64,000 nt of DNA, from assembly GCA_002919305.1 (NCBI GenBank), contig PKFB01000005.1, positions 1 through 64,000 on the forward strand, in the 5' to 3' direction. The DNA comes from Actinomycetales bacterium (GTDB taxonomy: Bacteria > Actinomycetota > Actinomycetes > Mycobacteriales > Micromonosporaceae). A model generated the notes under the pieces. It searched no databases. It saw only the letters and a program-made list of their open reading frames with translations, and was not told the origin of the DNA. Both the position numbers and the translations under genes were made by a program. Shown here piece by piece: positions 1-9,100 of this stretch (positions are counted from its first letter, which is position 1; the number at the start of each line of letters is the position of its first letter).

Positions 1-1075
1 GCCCGCCACCTTGTGGTGCCTGGCCTCCGGGCTGAAGACAGCGGGCGCCCGGGTTCCCGAGCCGTCGGGACGCCCATGAGAAGCACGAAGCACAAGGACA
101 AGCACACGAGGAGTGCCCGGAGCGCGGCGGCGGGGCACGGTGCGTTCCGACCAGCCGGGCCGGATCGGGTGAGGGCAACGCGTCTGTGGTCGGTACGGCG
201 TGATGCCCGTAGCCGGTACGGCGTGGCCGGTATGGCCGAGGGTTCGTAGCCGCGCAGGGGAGATCCCGTGTCGGGGCACAAGCTTTCGGCCTGGGGGTCG
301 ACGGTGGCGCCGCTGGGCATCCTACGACCGCAGCGGATGCGGCCAGCAGATCCGCGTCGAACGCCGTCGCCTCTGTATGACGGCGCGCTTTCGGGAGCAT
401 TAAGCCTTGGGAGGATCCCCTCCGGTCGACTCCGTTTGACGATGAGTTTTCGGGGCGACCTGTTGCGACGGCGGCGGCGCAGATGTCGTCTCCGCGTGAC
501 CATGGGCTTTCGGAGCCGCTGATGTGCCGCCGGTTTTTGACCCGGGGGTCGTCTCCACGTTGCGACGGGCTTTCGGAGCCCGTGGCGTGTCAGGGGGTGC
601 CCTGCCAACCGGCGGTCTGATCCGCGGCTCCAGAGATAGCTCCAGATATGACGTGGCGGGCGTGGCCGCGTACCGTCCGCCGAAGGTGAACTGACTCAGC
701 GACCGACCGTCTGCGTGGCGTGCCCCTCAATAAGGCACGCCGATTTCCTTCGTGACGTGCGGGGTGTTCGGGCCTTAGTCTGACTCGAGCGCCGCTACAC
801 ACTGACCAGTCGGTCCTGTTCAGCATCCGACCCGGTGCAGAAGAATCTTCCGCGTGGCGTTGCGTGGACGCGGCAGGGGTCGTTCGAAAGGTCGTTACGA
901 TGCCACAACAGGCGGACGTGACGATTCTTATCTGAACGGATCTCGGCCATGTGGTCGTTGACTGATTCGGATAGGACGGCACGGTGCAGGACGAGAGACC
1001 TGTGGGCTTGCCGGGCAATGCGTTCGGCGAGGTAGACGCAAGTCGTCTTCGTATCAGACAAACACTGGACGCCGC
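1..1075. other. Intergenic/unassigned region upstream of parA
   Basis: No reading frame here resembles a protein I recognise. In related genomes rsmG precedes parA, but no clear rsmG tail is visible, so rsmG may end before position 1 or be displaced. The first 249 bases are open in frame 1 with an Arg/Ser-rich translation that could be the tail of an incoming gene, but nothing supports this. The stretch 366-576 holds a degenerate repeat listed separately. The rest, to about 1075, is G+C-rich and shows no clear gene. Confidence 0.4.
366..576. repeat. Four imperfect ~60-bp spaced repeats with a GCTTTCGG core
   Basis: A 29-bp degenerate unit occurs at 366-394, 425-453, 485-513 and 548-576, with start-to-start spacing of 59, 60 and 63 bp. 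Each begins GTCG and ends TTTTCGG or CTTTCGG. The last copy is embedded in a small perfect hairpin (566-582: arms CGGGCT/AGCCCG, loop TTCGG), and the third has a similar 5-bp stem. A weaker core also appears near 281-289. The function is unknown; the position just upstream of parA is the only contextual clue. Confidence 0.5.
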
Positions 1076-1091
1076 CGTTTCACGTGAAACG
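1076..1091. promoter_or_regulatory. parS: parS centromere site 1
   Basis: A perfect 16-bp palindrome, CGTTTCACGTGAAACG, contains the 14-bp core of the bacterial parS consensus (GTTTCACGTGAAAC). It lies about 130 bp upstream of the preferred parA start. ParB, encoded downstream, is expected to load here. In the extended parA frame the site would read VSRET, the same peptide that the second site encodes inside parA. Confidence 0.93.
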
Positions 1092-1223
1092 GTGACCTAC
1101 GAGAGACCGGGACGCGAAAGCGTGTCCGATGGGGGGAGCACGGTGTCGCACCAGCGACCAGCCGGAAGGGCTATGCATCCCGATGTCGACGAACATGGCC
1201 GCGAGCTAGCGAGAGGCGACGCG

Positions 1224-2471
1224 ATGGCGTACCAAGAGGGGGGTGATACGCCGGAGCGGATCGGTGCCCCGACATCCCGGGGTTACCGCCGGGCGATCGG
1301 CCGGGCGAGCGTCACTCCAAGGCCACGGTCTATGAGTGACTCCGTGGGCGCCCCGACTGGAACGTCGACGCCTTCCATGTCGTCGGAGCCGACGATCGGG
1401 ATGAGCTATCCGGCAACGGATACCTCTGGTCTCGGAAGTGTCGCCACGCCACCTTCTCGGACCGGTGATCCGGCAGCGCCGCGGCACGCGGCGCCCGATT
1501 CGGCGACCGACACCGCCACCACGGCGGTCGGGGAAGCCAGCACCGGCGCCGCGCCCGAGCAGGAGGGCGGGTTCCCTGATGTTTCACGTGAAACCAACGA
1601 CGACGATGACCTCCCGCTCGCTCTCGAGGCGCGTCGTGCGGTCCAGATCCTCAACCCGACCGGCTCGGTCACCATGCCCCGTCCGCCACGCCGTCGGGTC
1701 ATCTGCGTCGCGAACCAGAAGGGCGGCGTCGGGAAGACGACGACCGTCGTCAACATTGCGGTCGCTCTCGCGCTGCACGGTAACCGAGTTGTAGTGGTGG
1801 ACCTCGACCCCCAGGGCAACGCGTCGACTGGCCTCGGCGTGGATCACCACGCCGGCACTCCGAGCGTCTACGAGTGCCTGGTGGAAGGGGCCAGCCTCAA
1901 GGAGGTCGCCAAGCCGGTCGAGGGCATCCCGAATTTGGTGTGTGTCCCAGCGACGATCGACCTGGCCGGTGCGGAGATCGAGTTGGTGTCGGTGGTCGCC
2001 CGGGAACAGCGGCTTAAGCGGGCGATCGATGGATACCCGGAAGAGGTCGACTACGTCTTCATCGACTGCCCGCCGTCCCTCGGTCTGTTGACCGTGAACG
2101 CGCTCGTCGCCGCGGAAGAAGTCTTGATCCCGATCCAGTGCGAGTACTACGCCCTGGAAGGGCTCGGCCAGTTGCTTCGGAACATCGAACTGGTCAAGGC
2201 ACATCTGAATCCGGTCATCAGGGTCTCGACGATTTTGCTGACGATGTACGACCGCCGGACCAAGCTGGCCGACCAGGTGGAGCAGGAGGTACGGGGGCAC
2301 TTCCGGGACATCGTGCTCGACACCGTGATTCCGCGGAGTGTTCGGGTCTCTGAGGCGCCCGGCTACGGGCAATCCGTGATGACCTACGATCCTGGCTCGC
2401 GAGGTGCCACCAGCTACTTCGGCGCCGCGCAGGAGATAGCCAGACGAGGTGCTCAGCTGGGAGGCCAATGA
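1224..2471 (+). CDS. parA: Chromosome-partitioning ATPase ParA (Soj)
   Basis: Deviant Walker-A ATPase that moves or positions ParB-parS complexes during chromosome segregation. After a low-complexity Ser/Thr/Pro-rich N-terminus of about 150 residues, the core starts at about residue 155 with KGGVGKTTT (about 166-174), then a Walker A' motif ([12 protein letters not shown]) and [12 protein letters not shown], covering the usual 250-260-residue fold. The ATG at 1224 has GAGAGG 7 bp upstream. A GTG at 1143 behind GGGGGGAG is also possible, and the frame is open back to 984. The stop overlaps the parB start, so the two are translationally coupled. The second parS lies inside the coding sequence. 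The function is secure; the start is not. Confidence 0.93.
   Translation: MAYQEGGDTPERIGAPTSRGYRRAIGRASVTPRPRSMSDSVGAPTGTSTPSMSSEPTIGMSYPATDTSGLGSVATPPSRTGDPAAPRHAAPDSATDTATTAVGEASTGAAPEQEGGFPDVSRETNDDDDLPLALEARRAVQILNPTGSVTMPRPPRRRVICVANQKGGVGKTTTVVNIAVALALHGNRVVVVDLDPQGNASTGLGVDHHAGTPSVYECLVEGASLKEVAKPVEGIPNLVCVPATIDLAGAEIELVSVVAREQRLKRAIDGYPEEVDYVFIDCPPSLGLLTVNALVAAEEVLIPIQCEYYALEGLGQLLRNIELVKAHLNPVIRVSTILLTMYDRRTKLADQVEQEVRGHFRDIVLDTVIPRSVRVSEAPGYGQSVMTYDPGSRGATSYFGAAQEIARRGAQLGGQ
1580..1595. promoter_or_regulatory. parS: parS centromere site 2, inside parA
   Basis: TGTTTCACGTGAAACC contains the exact 14-bp parS core at 1581-1594. It lies inside the parA coding region and is translated VSRET in the ParA frame. 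Mycobacterial ParA carries the same VSRET stretch in its N-terminal tail, so an intragenic parS is a recurring actinobacterial arrangement. Confidence 0.93.
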
Positions 2472-3475
2472 TGAAAAACCGGCGAGGCGGACTCGGTCGC
2501 GGGCTGGGGGCGCTGATCCCCACCGGCGTCGCCGAGGCGACAACCGCGGTCGGCCGGGTCCCGAACACGATTACGTCCCCGCCCGTTGGGGTCTCCACGG
2601 CGGAGCGACCGACGGAGCCGGAGGGCGGTGACTCGGATCTCGCGCCGGTACCGGGTGTACGGTTCCGGGAGATCCCTGTCAACGCCATCCGTCCCAACCC
2701 CCGTCAGCCTCGGCAGGTCTTCGACGAAGAGGCGTTGGAGGAGCTGCGGGCCTCGATCTCTGAGGTGGGCTTCCTGCAGCCCATTGTGGTGCGCGAGATA
2801 GCCCCGGACAGCTATGAGCTGGTGATGGGGGAGCGGCGGTGGCGTGCCGCGGCGAGCCTCGGGCGAGAGACCATCCCGGCGATCATCCGGGACACCGCGG
2901 ACGATCAAATGCTGCGGGACGCGCTCCTGGAGAACATCCACCGCGTAGACCTGAACCCTCTGGAAGAGGCGGCGGCCTACCAGCAGTTGCTGGAGGAGTT
3001 CGGGGTTACTCATGAGGAGTTGGCGCGGCGGATCGGGCGTAGTCGACCCCGGATATCCAACACGATTCGTCTGCTGAACCTCCCGCCTTCGGTACAGCGC
3101 CGGGTAGCGGCGGGGGTGCTGTCAGCGGGACACGCCCGGGCCCTGCTGGCCTTGACGGATCCGGAGCTTCAGGAGCAGCTCGCCCAGCGCATCGTTGCGG
3201 AAGGACTGTCGGTACGCGCGACCGAGGAGCTGGTAGCGCTCGGGGGAGACGTCGAAGGGAAGCGGAAGACGCCTGCTCCTCGACGGCCCAAGCCACAGGC
3301 CCCCGCGGTAGCGGAACTGGCCGAGCGGCTCTCGGATCGATTCGACACGCGGGTACGAGTGGATTTGGGGCGTCGGAAGGGCAAGATCGTAGTTGAGTTC
3401 GCTACGGTCGAGGACTTGGAGCGAATCGTCAGCCTAATGGGCCTGGATGGCCGACAGACAACACAGCGGGATTGA
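2468..3475 (+). CDS. parB: Chromosome-partitioning protein ParB (Spo0J)
   Basis: CTP-dependent DNA clamp that loads at parS and spreads. The 335-residue protein begins with the typical basic tail [16 protein letters not shown]. Its CTP-binding/ParB N domain spans about residues 66-170, with GERRWRAA (121-128) and ENIHR (155-159), followed by a helix-turn-helix (about 178-203, [20 protein letters not shown]) that reads parS. The C-terminal 60 residues form the dimerisation domain. The start ATG overlaps the parA stop, and a second ATG follows immediately (MM). The length is normal and all key motifs are intact. Confidence 0.96.
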   Translation: MMKNRRGGLGRGLGALIPTGVAEATTAVGRVPNTITSPPVGVSTAERPTEPEGGDSDLAPVPGVRFREIPVNAIRPNPRQPRQVFDEEALEELRASISEVGFLQPIVVREIAPDSYELVMGERRWRAAASLGRETIPAIIRDTADDQMLRDALLENIHRVDLNPLEEAAAYQQLLEEFGVTHEELARRIGRSRPRISNTIRLLNLPPSVQRRVAAGVLSAGHARALLALTDPELQEQLAQRIVAEGLSVRATEELVALGGDVEGKRKTPAPRRPKPQAPAVAELAERLSDRFDTRVRVDLGRRKGKIVVEFATVEDLERIVSLMGLDGRQTTQRD

Positions 3476-3552
3476 TGATGGTGCCTCGGCGATTCTTGAC
3501 ACGGCCTACCCGCATACAGCGGGGATGCATTGAGAGTCGGTAGGGTTCCGCC

Positions 3553-4164
3553 ATGGCGGAGGGACATCCATTGGCACGCTCAGGTGATGAGCTCACGCTC
3601 CCCGAGTTCGTGAATTGGCCGACGTTCCCATTCGAGGGCGACATCAGGGTCAAGCGACTTGAGGAACCTGTCGAGGTAGAGCCTCCCCGCGCGGGTGAAG
3701 GGGGCGTCGATTGTCGACAGTGCGCGGCGCCCGACGAGGAGTACATATGGGTGGATGAGCGTTGGCGGGTGCGTGCGCTGAACAAACCCAGTGGCTTACC
3801 CGCAGTGGTGGTGCTGGAGACTCGGTCCCACTATGACCTGGGAGACCTGTCCAACCTCCTCGCCGCCGAGCTTGGGGTGCTCATTGTTCGCTTAGAACGC
3901 GCTATCCGTTCGCTCGACAACATTGCGAGGGTCCACGTCAACAGGTGGGGTGACGGCTCAGCCCACCTCGATGTGTTTTTCCTTGCCCGTCCCTTCGGTC
4001 GGCTTCAACTCCGTGGCACGTTCCTGACGATGTGGGACGACATCCTGCCTCCGATTTCTGAGCGGCAGTGGCGGGAGAACCTCGCCTTCATCGCGGCGTA
4101 CCTGGCTGAGTACGGCGGACGGGCGTTGGCTGAACCACCTCCGTTAGAGAGCTGGACGCTCTGA
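3553..4164 (+). CDS. Hypothetical protein, possibly a degenerate HIT-superfamily member
   Basis: A 203-residue acidic protein with no signal peptide or membrane segment. The middle part (RALNKPSGLPAVVVLETRSH, then VHVNRWGDGSAHLDVFFLARP) has the layout of a HIT/GalT-like fold: a substrate-cradle strand followed by a histidine-containing strand. However, the HxHxH triad is reduced to HxDxF, so nucleotide hydrolase activity is unlikely if the fold is right. Trp-rich elements (MWDDILPP, ISERQWRENLAFIAAYLAEYGG) close the protein. It follows parB on the same strand with a 77-bp gap and is convergent with ddl. The reading frame looks real; the fold call is inference. Confidence 0.7.
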   Translation: MAEGHPLARSGDELTLPEFVNWPTFPFEGDIRVKRLEEPVEVEPPRAGEGGVDCRQCAAPDEEYIWVDERWRVRALNKPSGLPAVVVLETRSHYDLGDLSNLLAAELGVLIVRLERAIRSLDNIARVHVNRWGDGSAHLDVFFLARPFGRLQLRGTFLTMWDDILPPISERQWRENLAFIAAYLAEYGGRALAEPPPLESWTL

Positions 4165-4252
4165 CCGTCCACAAAAGACCTGAGGCCGGTGAACCCAGGT
4201 ACTGCCCTGGCTTCACCGGCCGACAGCAAACAGCAACGACATCAATCAGCGA

Positions 4253-5290
4253 TCAGGAAGCGGTCACGGTTCGGCGGATCGCCCGGGTGACCAGGCGCCT
4301 GAGAACCTCCCCGAGCTCCAGGGAGCTCGCACGTAGCGCCATCGGCAGTAACGACGTCTCCGTCATACCGGGGGCCACGTTCACCTCGAGAACATGGATC
4401 CCGCCGTCAGGGTCGACGATCAGATCCACGCGCGACAGATCACGCAACCCCAAGGCGTTGTGGGCGGCGATGGCCACTCGGGCGGCCTCGGCGGCCACCT
4501 CATCGGGCAGCCGGGCCGGGGTGTGCCAGGTGGTGACACCGGCTGTGTAGCGGGCCGTGTAGTCGTAGATGCCGGCCGAGGGCACGATCTCCACCGGGGT
4601 GAGCGCCTGCGGACCGTCACCAAAATCGATCACGCTCACCGCGATTTCGGCGCCCGACACATACCGCTCGATCAAAGCGGTTGAGTCGTACGCGAAGCAG
4701 CCCACCATGGCGGTGGGGAGGTCCTCGGGGGTCCGGACCACATGGGCGCCCAGGCCGGATCCGCCCTGTGCCGGCTTGACCATTAACGGAAGGCCGAGCC
4801 GGGCCACTAGCCGGTCCAGCACCGCGCCGGCGCCGAGCACCGAAAACATCTCGTGGGGTAGGGCCACCCAGTCAGGTGTGGACAGTCCGGCTTCCCGCAG
4901 CACCGCCTTGGCGGTGGGCTTATCCCAGGCCACTCGGGCGGCGTGGGCGTCGGAGCCGACATAGGGCACCCCGACCAGCTCCAGAACACCGCGCAGGGAA
5001 CCGTCCTCGCCGGGCGCCCCGTGCAGCGCGATGAACACCGCGTCGGGGGGATCGGCGGTCAGGATCGGCAGCAAGGTGGCGTCGGCGTCCCGGATCTCCA
5101 CATCCTCAATACCCACGCTCCGCAGCGCATCGAGGACGCGTCGCCCGGAACGCAGCGAAACCTCGCGCTCAAAAGACAACCCACCGGCGAGCACGAGAAC
5201 CCGGGGAGGAAGATCATTACCCTCCGGTGAGACCGGAGCCATCCAATCGAACTCCTCGGATACGCCGAACTCCTCGGACGTTGTGAACAC
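4253..5290 (-). CDS. ddl: D-alanine--D-alanine ligase
   Basis: ATP-grasp ligase that makes D-Ala-D-Ala for lipid II. The 345-residue length is normal. Visible motifs are LVLAGGLSFEREVSLRSG in the N-lobe, HGAPGEDG at about 90-97, the ATP-grasp lysine region LPLMVKPAQGGSGLG, and the C-terminal metal/D-Ala site LEVNVAPGMTETSLLP. The GTG start at 5290 lies 2 nt after the stop of the aminotransferase upstream, with a GGAG inside that gene, so the pair is probably one operon. An internal ATG (MAPVSPEG) is an alternative start. This may be a second Ddl paralogue rather than the mur-cluster copy; that cannot be told here. Confidence 0.92.
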   Translation of the reverse strand: MFTTSEEFGVSEEFDWMAPVSPEGNDLPPRVLVLAGGLSFEREVSLRSGRRVLDALRSVGIEDVEIRDADATLLPILTADPPDAVFIALHGAPGEDGSLRGVLELVGVPYVGSDAHAARVAWDKPTAKAVLREAGLSTPDWVALPHEMFSVLGAGAVLDRLVARLGLPLMVKPAQGGSGLGAHVVRTPEDLPTAMVGCFAYDSTALIERYVSGAEIAVSVIDFGDGPQALTPVEIVPSAGIYDYTARYTAGVTTWHTPARLPDEVAAEAARVAIAAHNALGLRDLSRVDLIVDPDGGIHVLEVNVAPGMTETSLLPMALRASSLELGEVLRRLVTRAIRRTVTAS

Positions 5291-5292
5291 GC

Positions 5293-6606
5293 TTAGGCAA
5301 CTCCAGGTGCAGGGGTGTCGACCGACGGCCGTCCGACGGTATCACCCCGTTCTGCGGGGGCGCCGAACACCGCCCGGACAGACATCTCCTGCTCCATCAC
5401 CGAGGCGAGCCGGCGTACCCCTTCCCTGATCCGCTCCGGCGGCGGCAGGCAGTAGGACAGCCGCATGGTATCGGTGCCTGATCCATCCGCGTAGAAGCCG
5501 GTGCCTGGCACGTAGGCGACGCGGGCGTTGATGGCGCGGGGCAGCATCGCCTTGGAGTGCAGGCCGGGAGGCAGAGTCACCCAGATGAACAGGCCACCCT
5601 CCGGCCGGGTCCAGCGAGTACCCGCCGGCATCAGGCTGGCCAGCGACTCAAGCATGGTGTCACGGCGCTCCCGGTACAGCTCCCGGAAGCCTTTGAGGTG
5701 TTCCTGCCAGGGCATGGTGGACAGGTACGCCGACACCACCGCTTGGCTGAACGGGCTGGGGCACAGGATCTGCGCCTCATTGACCAGCACCAGCTTCTCG
5801 CGTACCGCGTGTGGCGCCAGCACCCACCCCACGCGTACCCCTGGGGAGAACGTCTTGGAGAAGGTGCCGACGTAGATCACGCCTTCCCGGACCCGGGCCC
5901 GCAGCGCGCGCAGCGGCTCACCCTCGTATCGGAAGAGCCCGTACGGGTTGTCCTCCACCACCAGCAGGCCAGCCCGTTGGCAGATCTCGAGGACCCGTTC
6001 GCGACGCTGCTCTGAGAGCGTGACCCCAGCCGGATTCTGGAAGGTCGGCACGGTGTAGAGGAACTTGGCCTGCCGCCCGGATCGCGCCACCGTGGTGATG
6101 GCCTCTTCGAGGGCTTCCGGGATCAGCCCCTGGTCGTCCATCGCCACATGGACCACCTCGGCCTGCGCCGCCTGGAACACCCCCAGCGCGCCGACATAGG
6201 TCGGACCTTCGGCGAACACCACGTCACCGGGGTCCAGGAACACGCGGGCGATCAGATCCAACGCTTGTTGACCACCGGTGGTGACGACCACGTCGTCCGG
6301 GCTGGCGCCGCAGGAGGCGTCGATACCCTCCAGCGCCATCACGGAGCAGATCTGCTCCCGTAGCTGCTCCTCACCCTGCCCAATGCCGTACTGCAGGGCG
6401 CTGACGCCGCGACGCGCCATCAGCTCGTTAAGCATCTCACCGACGGCGTCGATGGGAAGTCCTGCCGTGTAGGGTGCTCCACCTGCGAACGACACTACTT
6501 CGGGCCGGCTAGCCACTGCGAACAGTGCTCGGATTTCCGAGGCTGTCATGCCCTGGATGCGTTGTGCGTAACGGCCGGTGTAGTCGTCGAGGGTTGTACC
6601 CGTCAC
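5293..6606 (-). CDS. PLP-dependent aminotransferase, LysN/2-aminoadipate (MocR-like class I) family
   Basis: Fold-type I aminotransferase of the subgroup containing LysN and kynurenine/2-aminoadipate aminotransferases; no GntR DNA-binding domain is present. Features in order: substrate entry FAGGAPYTAGLP, PLP phosphate site TTGGQQALDLIAR, ring-stacking FAEGPTYVGALG, cofactor region TVPTFQNPAGVTLS and VVEDNPYG, Schiff-base lysine in GTFSKTFSPGVRVGW, and a C-terminal arginine region TMRLSYCLP. The GTG start at 6606 is chosen because AGGGAGG sits 6 nt upstream; the frame stays open to 6705 without a ribosome site. It is tightly coupled to ddl downstream, which hints at a role in amino-acid supply for the cell wall, but the substrate is unknown. 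Confidence 0.9.
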   Translation of the reverse strand: MTGTTLDDYTGRYAQRIQGMTASEIRALFAVASRPEVVSFAGGAPYTAGLPIDAVGEMLNELMARRGVSALQYGIGQGEEQLREQICSVMALEGIDASCGASPDDVVVTTGGQQALDLIARVFLDPGDVVFAEGPTYVGALGVFQAAQAEVVHVAMDDQGLIPEALEEAITTVARSGRQAKFLYTVPTFQNPAGVTLSEQRRERVLEICQRAGLLVVEDNPYGLFRYEGEPLRALRARVREGVIYVGTFSKTFSPGVRVGWVLAPHAVREKLVLVNEAQILCPSPFSQAVVSAYLSTMPWQEHLKGFRELYRERRDTMLESLASLMPAGTRWTRPEGGLFIWVTLPPGLHSKAMLPRAINARVAYVPGTGFYADGSGTDTMRLSYCLPPPERIREGVRRLASVMEQEMSVRAVFGAPAERGDTVGRPSVDTPAPGVA

Positions 6607-6949
6607 GTCGGTCCTCCCTGACGTGGAGCCGGAATCAGATTTCGCGAGTGTAACGATCTCGCCCCGGACTATCATCCTCTGTTCCCAGAAAGAGAGACCC
6701 GACACCTGGACTTTTCAGGCGGCCGTCATGGCCATTTCACCTGGCAGACCCATGGGCACTCCCGGATCACCTGCGGTCTTGGGAGATCGTGGGATCTGTC
6801 AGGGACATCCGGCGTTCTGGGCGTCCGCCTCCATCCCCGCGCGTACTATTTCTGCTTAGGGCCTGCGTCGGGAGGGTGAGCCGACGCTACGGCCTGTGCT
6901 GTGGTGACCCACAAGCGACCGGCTGTATTGGCGACATGGTGAGGTGCCG
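6607..6949. other. Divergent intergenic region between the aminotransferase and the acetyltransferase
   Basis: About 340 bp between two divergent starts. Apart from the ribosome sites at both ends and an AT-richer patch near 6843-6855 (GTACTATTTCTG), which could hold a promoter for the plus-strand gene, I see no RNA gene, strong dyad or coding frame. Confidence 0.4.
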
Positions 6950-7615
6950 ATGTCTCGAAGGCTGGTGAACCTCACCCTCGACACACTGGAAGACCTCCCC
7001 CGGCGGTGTCGACGCTGCGTTTTCTGGGAGCTGGATCCGGTCGCCGCAGAGCGAGCCAACGAGGCCGGTGATCCCGCTCTGGAGAAGGAGGCCTGGGTCT
7101 CAGCGACCCTGCTGGAGTGGGGTTCCTGCGGGAAACTCGTCTACGTCGACGGCATGCCAGCCGGCTACGTCATGTTCGCCCCACCCGCGTACGCGCCCCG
7201 CAGTAGCGCATTCCCCACTAGCCCGGTCTCCCCGGACGCCGTCCTGCTGATGACTGCCCACGTGGTGGAGGCGTTCAGCGGTGGTGGATTGGGGCGGATG
7301 CTGGTGCAAGGGGTGGCGCGTGACCTCACCAAGCGGGGGGTGAAGGCCATCGAGGCCTTCGGGGACGCGCAACCCAACGAAACCAGCCACTGTGTGGCGC
7401 CCGCCGACTTCTTCCTGTCGGTGGGGTTCAAGACGGTACGCCCGCACGCCCGGTTCCCCCGGCTGAGGCTGGAGCTACGTACCGCTTTGTCGTGGAAATC
7501 AGATGTGGAGTACGCCTTGGAGAAGCTGCTGGGCTCCATGAGCCCAGAGGGCCTGTTCCGGCCGGCGGTGCGTTCACTGAGCCGAAGCAGCGACAGCGTG
7601 GGCGTAGGGGCGTAA
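6950..7615 (+). CDS. GNAT-family N-acetyltransferase
   Basis: Acetyl-CoA-dependent acyltransferase of about 221 residues. The central strand-loop-helix AHVVEAFSGGGLGRMLVQGVARDL carries the acetyl-CoA pyrophosphate loop (Q/R-x-x-G-x-G/A variant, here GGGLGRML). It is preceded by a substrate-side sheet (GKLVYVDGMPAGYVMF) and followed by ADFFLSVGFKTVRPHARFPRLRLEL, typical of a GNAT C-terminus. The N-terminus has the motif RRCVFWELDP seen in actinobacterial members that neighbour the trx/amidase block. The ATG at 6950 has GTGAGG upstream; a GTG at 6944 is possible. It ends 44 bp before the amidase stop (convergent). The substrate is unknown. Confidence 0.85.
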   Translation: MSRRLVNLTLDTLEDLPRRCRRCVFWELDPVAAERANEAGDPALEKEAWVSATLLEWGSCGKLVYVDGMPAGYVMFAPPAYAPRSSAFPTSPVSPDAVLLMTAHVVEAFSGGGLGRMLVQGVARDLTKRGVKAIEAFGDAQPNETSHCVAPADFFLSVGFKTVRPHARFPRLRLELRTALSWKSDVEYALEKLLGSMSPEGLFRPAVRSLSRSSDSVGVGA

Positions 7616-7659
7616 GGGGAGCGGCGCTAAGGGATAGGCGCGTAAGGCGCGGCGCGACC

Positions 7660-8811
7660 TCAGGTCGTGGCCAGTAGGGTACGCAGCGATTTGACGTCGA
7701 AGGTCCCAGTCGCCACATCGGCTTCCCGGGGAAGGTACATCCGCTGGATCGCCGCGATGATGGCTTCGGCGACCGTGTCCCGGAACGCGGGGTCGATGAT
7801 GCGTTCCCGGTCCGTCGGGGAGGTCAGGTAGCACACCTCCACCCGTACCGCCGGCATCCGCGTCAGCCGCAGAATGTCCCAGGTCTTGGCGTGGGTACGC
7901 CCGTCCAACAGGCCGGTGCGCGCCACGATTTCACGCTGCACCAGCCCGGCCAGCCGTTCCCCCACCGTGGAGGTGACCCCCGCGTCGGTGCCGAAGTGGT
8001 AGGTCGCCACACCTTCGGCCAGCGGATTGGGGTGTGCGTCCAGGTGCAGCGAGATGAATAGGTCCGCGCCGAGGTCGTTGGCGAACGCGGCGCGCGCGTC
8101 ATCGGGGTAAGCGGTGTCACGGCCGCGGGTGAGGTGGACGCGTACCCCAGCCGCGGCGAGGCGCCCTTCCAGGCGGGAGGCGAGATCGAAGACCAGCTCA
8201 GCCTCGGTCCACCGCATGGGCCCGTCCACCACCGTCGCCCCGGGGTCATCACCGCCGTGCCCGGGGTCGATGACGATACGTTTGCCCACCAGCGCCGGGC
8301 CGGCGTTACGCAGCATCTCCGACTCCCGCAGCAGCTGCGGCCGGCCACCGACCACCTTGCGACCGAGCCGCCGCAGCGCACGCATGGTCGCCGGGCCGAA
8401 CCCCCCGTCGGGTACCAGCCCGATCTCACGTTGGAACTGGGCCAGAGCCTTTTCGGTACGCGGGCCGAAGACACCGTCGGCGCGGCCGACGTCGTACCCC
8501 ATCTCCAGCAGCCGCTCCTGTAACTGCCGGACGTCGTCACCGAATATGGGTTCGGGGCGGGAGTGGAACAGGATCCGATCCCCCAACCGCCAGCGGGCGC
8601 CCTCGAGGTTCCGCCAGGTCTCGGCGTCAACGATTCCGTCAGCGGTGAGGCCTCGGGATTGTTGGAACGCCCGGACCGCACGGTCGGTTTCGGCGTCGAA
8701 GTAGGCGGTGTCGGAGGAATCGGCGGATTGTTTCAGCAACCCCAGTTCCACGAGGACCGCCCGCACCTCGGCCACCGCTGAGCCGTGGTCTCCACGCCGG
8801 ATTGGGCGCAT
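7660..8811 (-). CDS. N-acetylmuramoyl-L-alanine amidase with two peptidoglycan-binding domains
   Basis: Zinc amidase that cleaves the lactyl-amide bond of peptidoglycan. Two PG_binding_1 repeats (about residues 5-65, AVRAFQQSRGLTADGIVD; about 85-150, ALAQFQREIGLVPDGGFGP) precede an Amidase_3 domain. That domain has IDPGHGGDDPGA (metal His), WTEAELVFDLA (metal Glu), SLHLDAHPNP (metal His) and RVEVCYLTSPTDRE (catalytic Glu). No signal peptide is obvious, as in the mycobacterial homologue beside trxC. The ATG at 8811 is used because GGGGAGG lies just upstream; the frame opens further to 8868. It belongs to the sigM-trx-amidase block. Confidence 0.93.
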   Translation of the reverse strand: MRPIRRGDHGSAVAEVRAVLVELGLLKQSADSSDTAYFDAETDRAVRAFQQSRGLTADGIVDAETWRNLEGARWRLGDRILFHSRPEPIFGDDVRQLQERLLEMGYDVGRADGVFGPRTEKALAQFQREIGLVPDGGFGPATMRALRRLGRKVVGGRPQLLRESEMLRNAGPALVGKRIVIDPGHGGDDPGATVVDGPMRWTEAELVFDLASRLEGRLAAAGVRVHLTRGRDTAYPDDARAAFANDLGADLFISLHLDAHPNPLAEGVATYHFGTDAGVTSTVGERLAGLVQREIVARTGLLDGRTHAKTWDILRLTRMPAVRVEVCYLTSPTDRERIIDPAFRDTVAEAIIAAIQRMYLPREADVATGTFDVKSLRTLLATT

Positions 8812-9032
8812 CCATCCTCCCCTTCGGCCGGGCACCGGTCGACGGTCCGGCACAGAGCTGAACCTCAATCGGAGTCCACAATCGCTGGCCGGAGGCGGAC
8901 GGCCTGCCGGTCTCGCGCTTTATTCTGGGACGCCGCGAATCAGGCCGCTCAAAGGCGGCAGGGGTACACGGCGTACCGATCATGGAGCGTACCCTGTCTG
9001 GGTTCACCAGGGGTGCACACTCCGCACGAATA

Positions 9033-9061
9033 GGTCGAGAGCCCGGAGTGGGCCCTCGACC
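9033..9061 (-). terminator. Candidate intrinsic terminator after trxA
   Basis: A 12-bp stem with one mismatch (GGTCGAGAGCCC against GGGCCCTCGACC) and a 5-nt loop lies 40 bp beyond the trxA stop on the minus strand. The following tract is only modestly T-rich, so termination is plausible but unproven. Confidence 0.5.
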
Positions 9062-9100
9062 GATGGTGACAATAAGAGACGAATTATTGAGTGAGGTCGG

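Noticed and set aside
590-1061. Minus-strand frames upstream of parA
   Set aside because: Arg/Thr/Ser-rich translations without start signals or motifs; they look like noncoding high-GC DNA.
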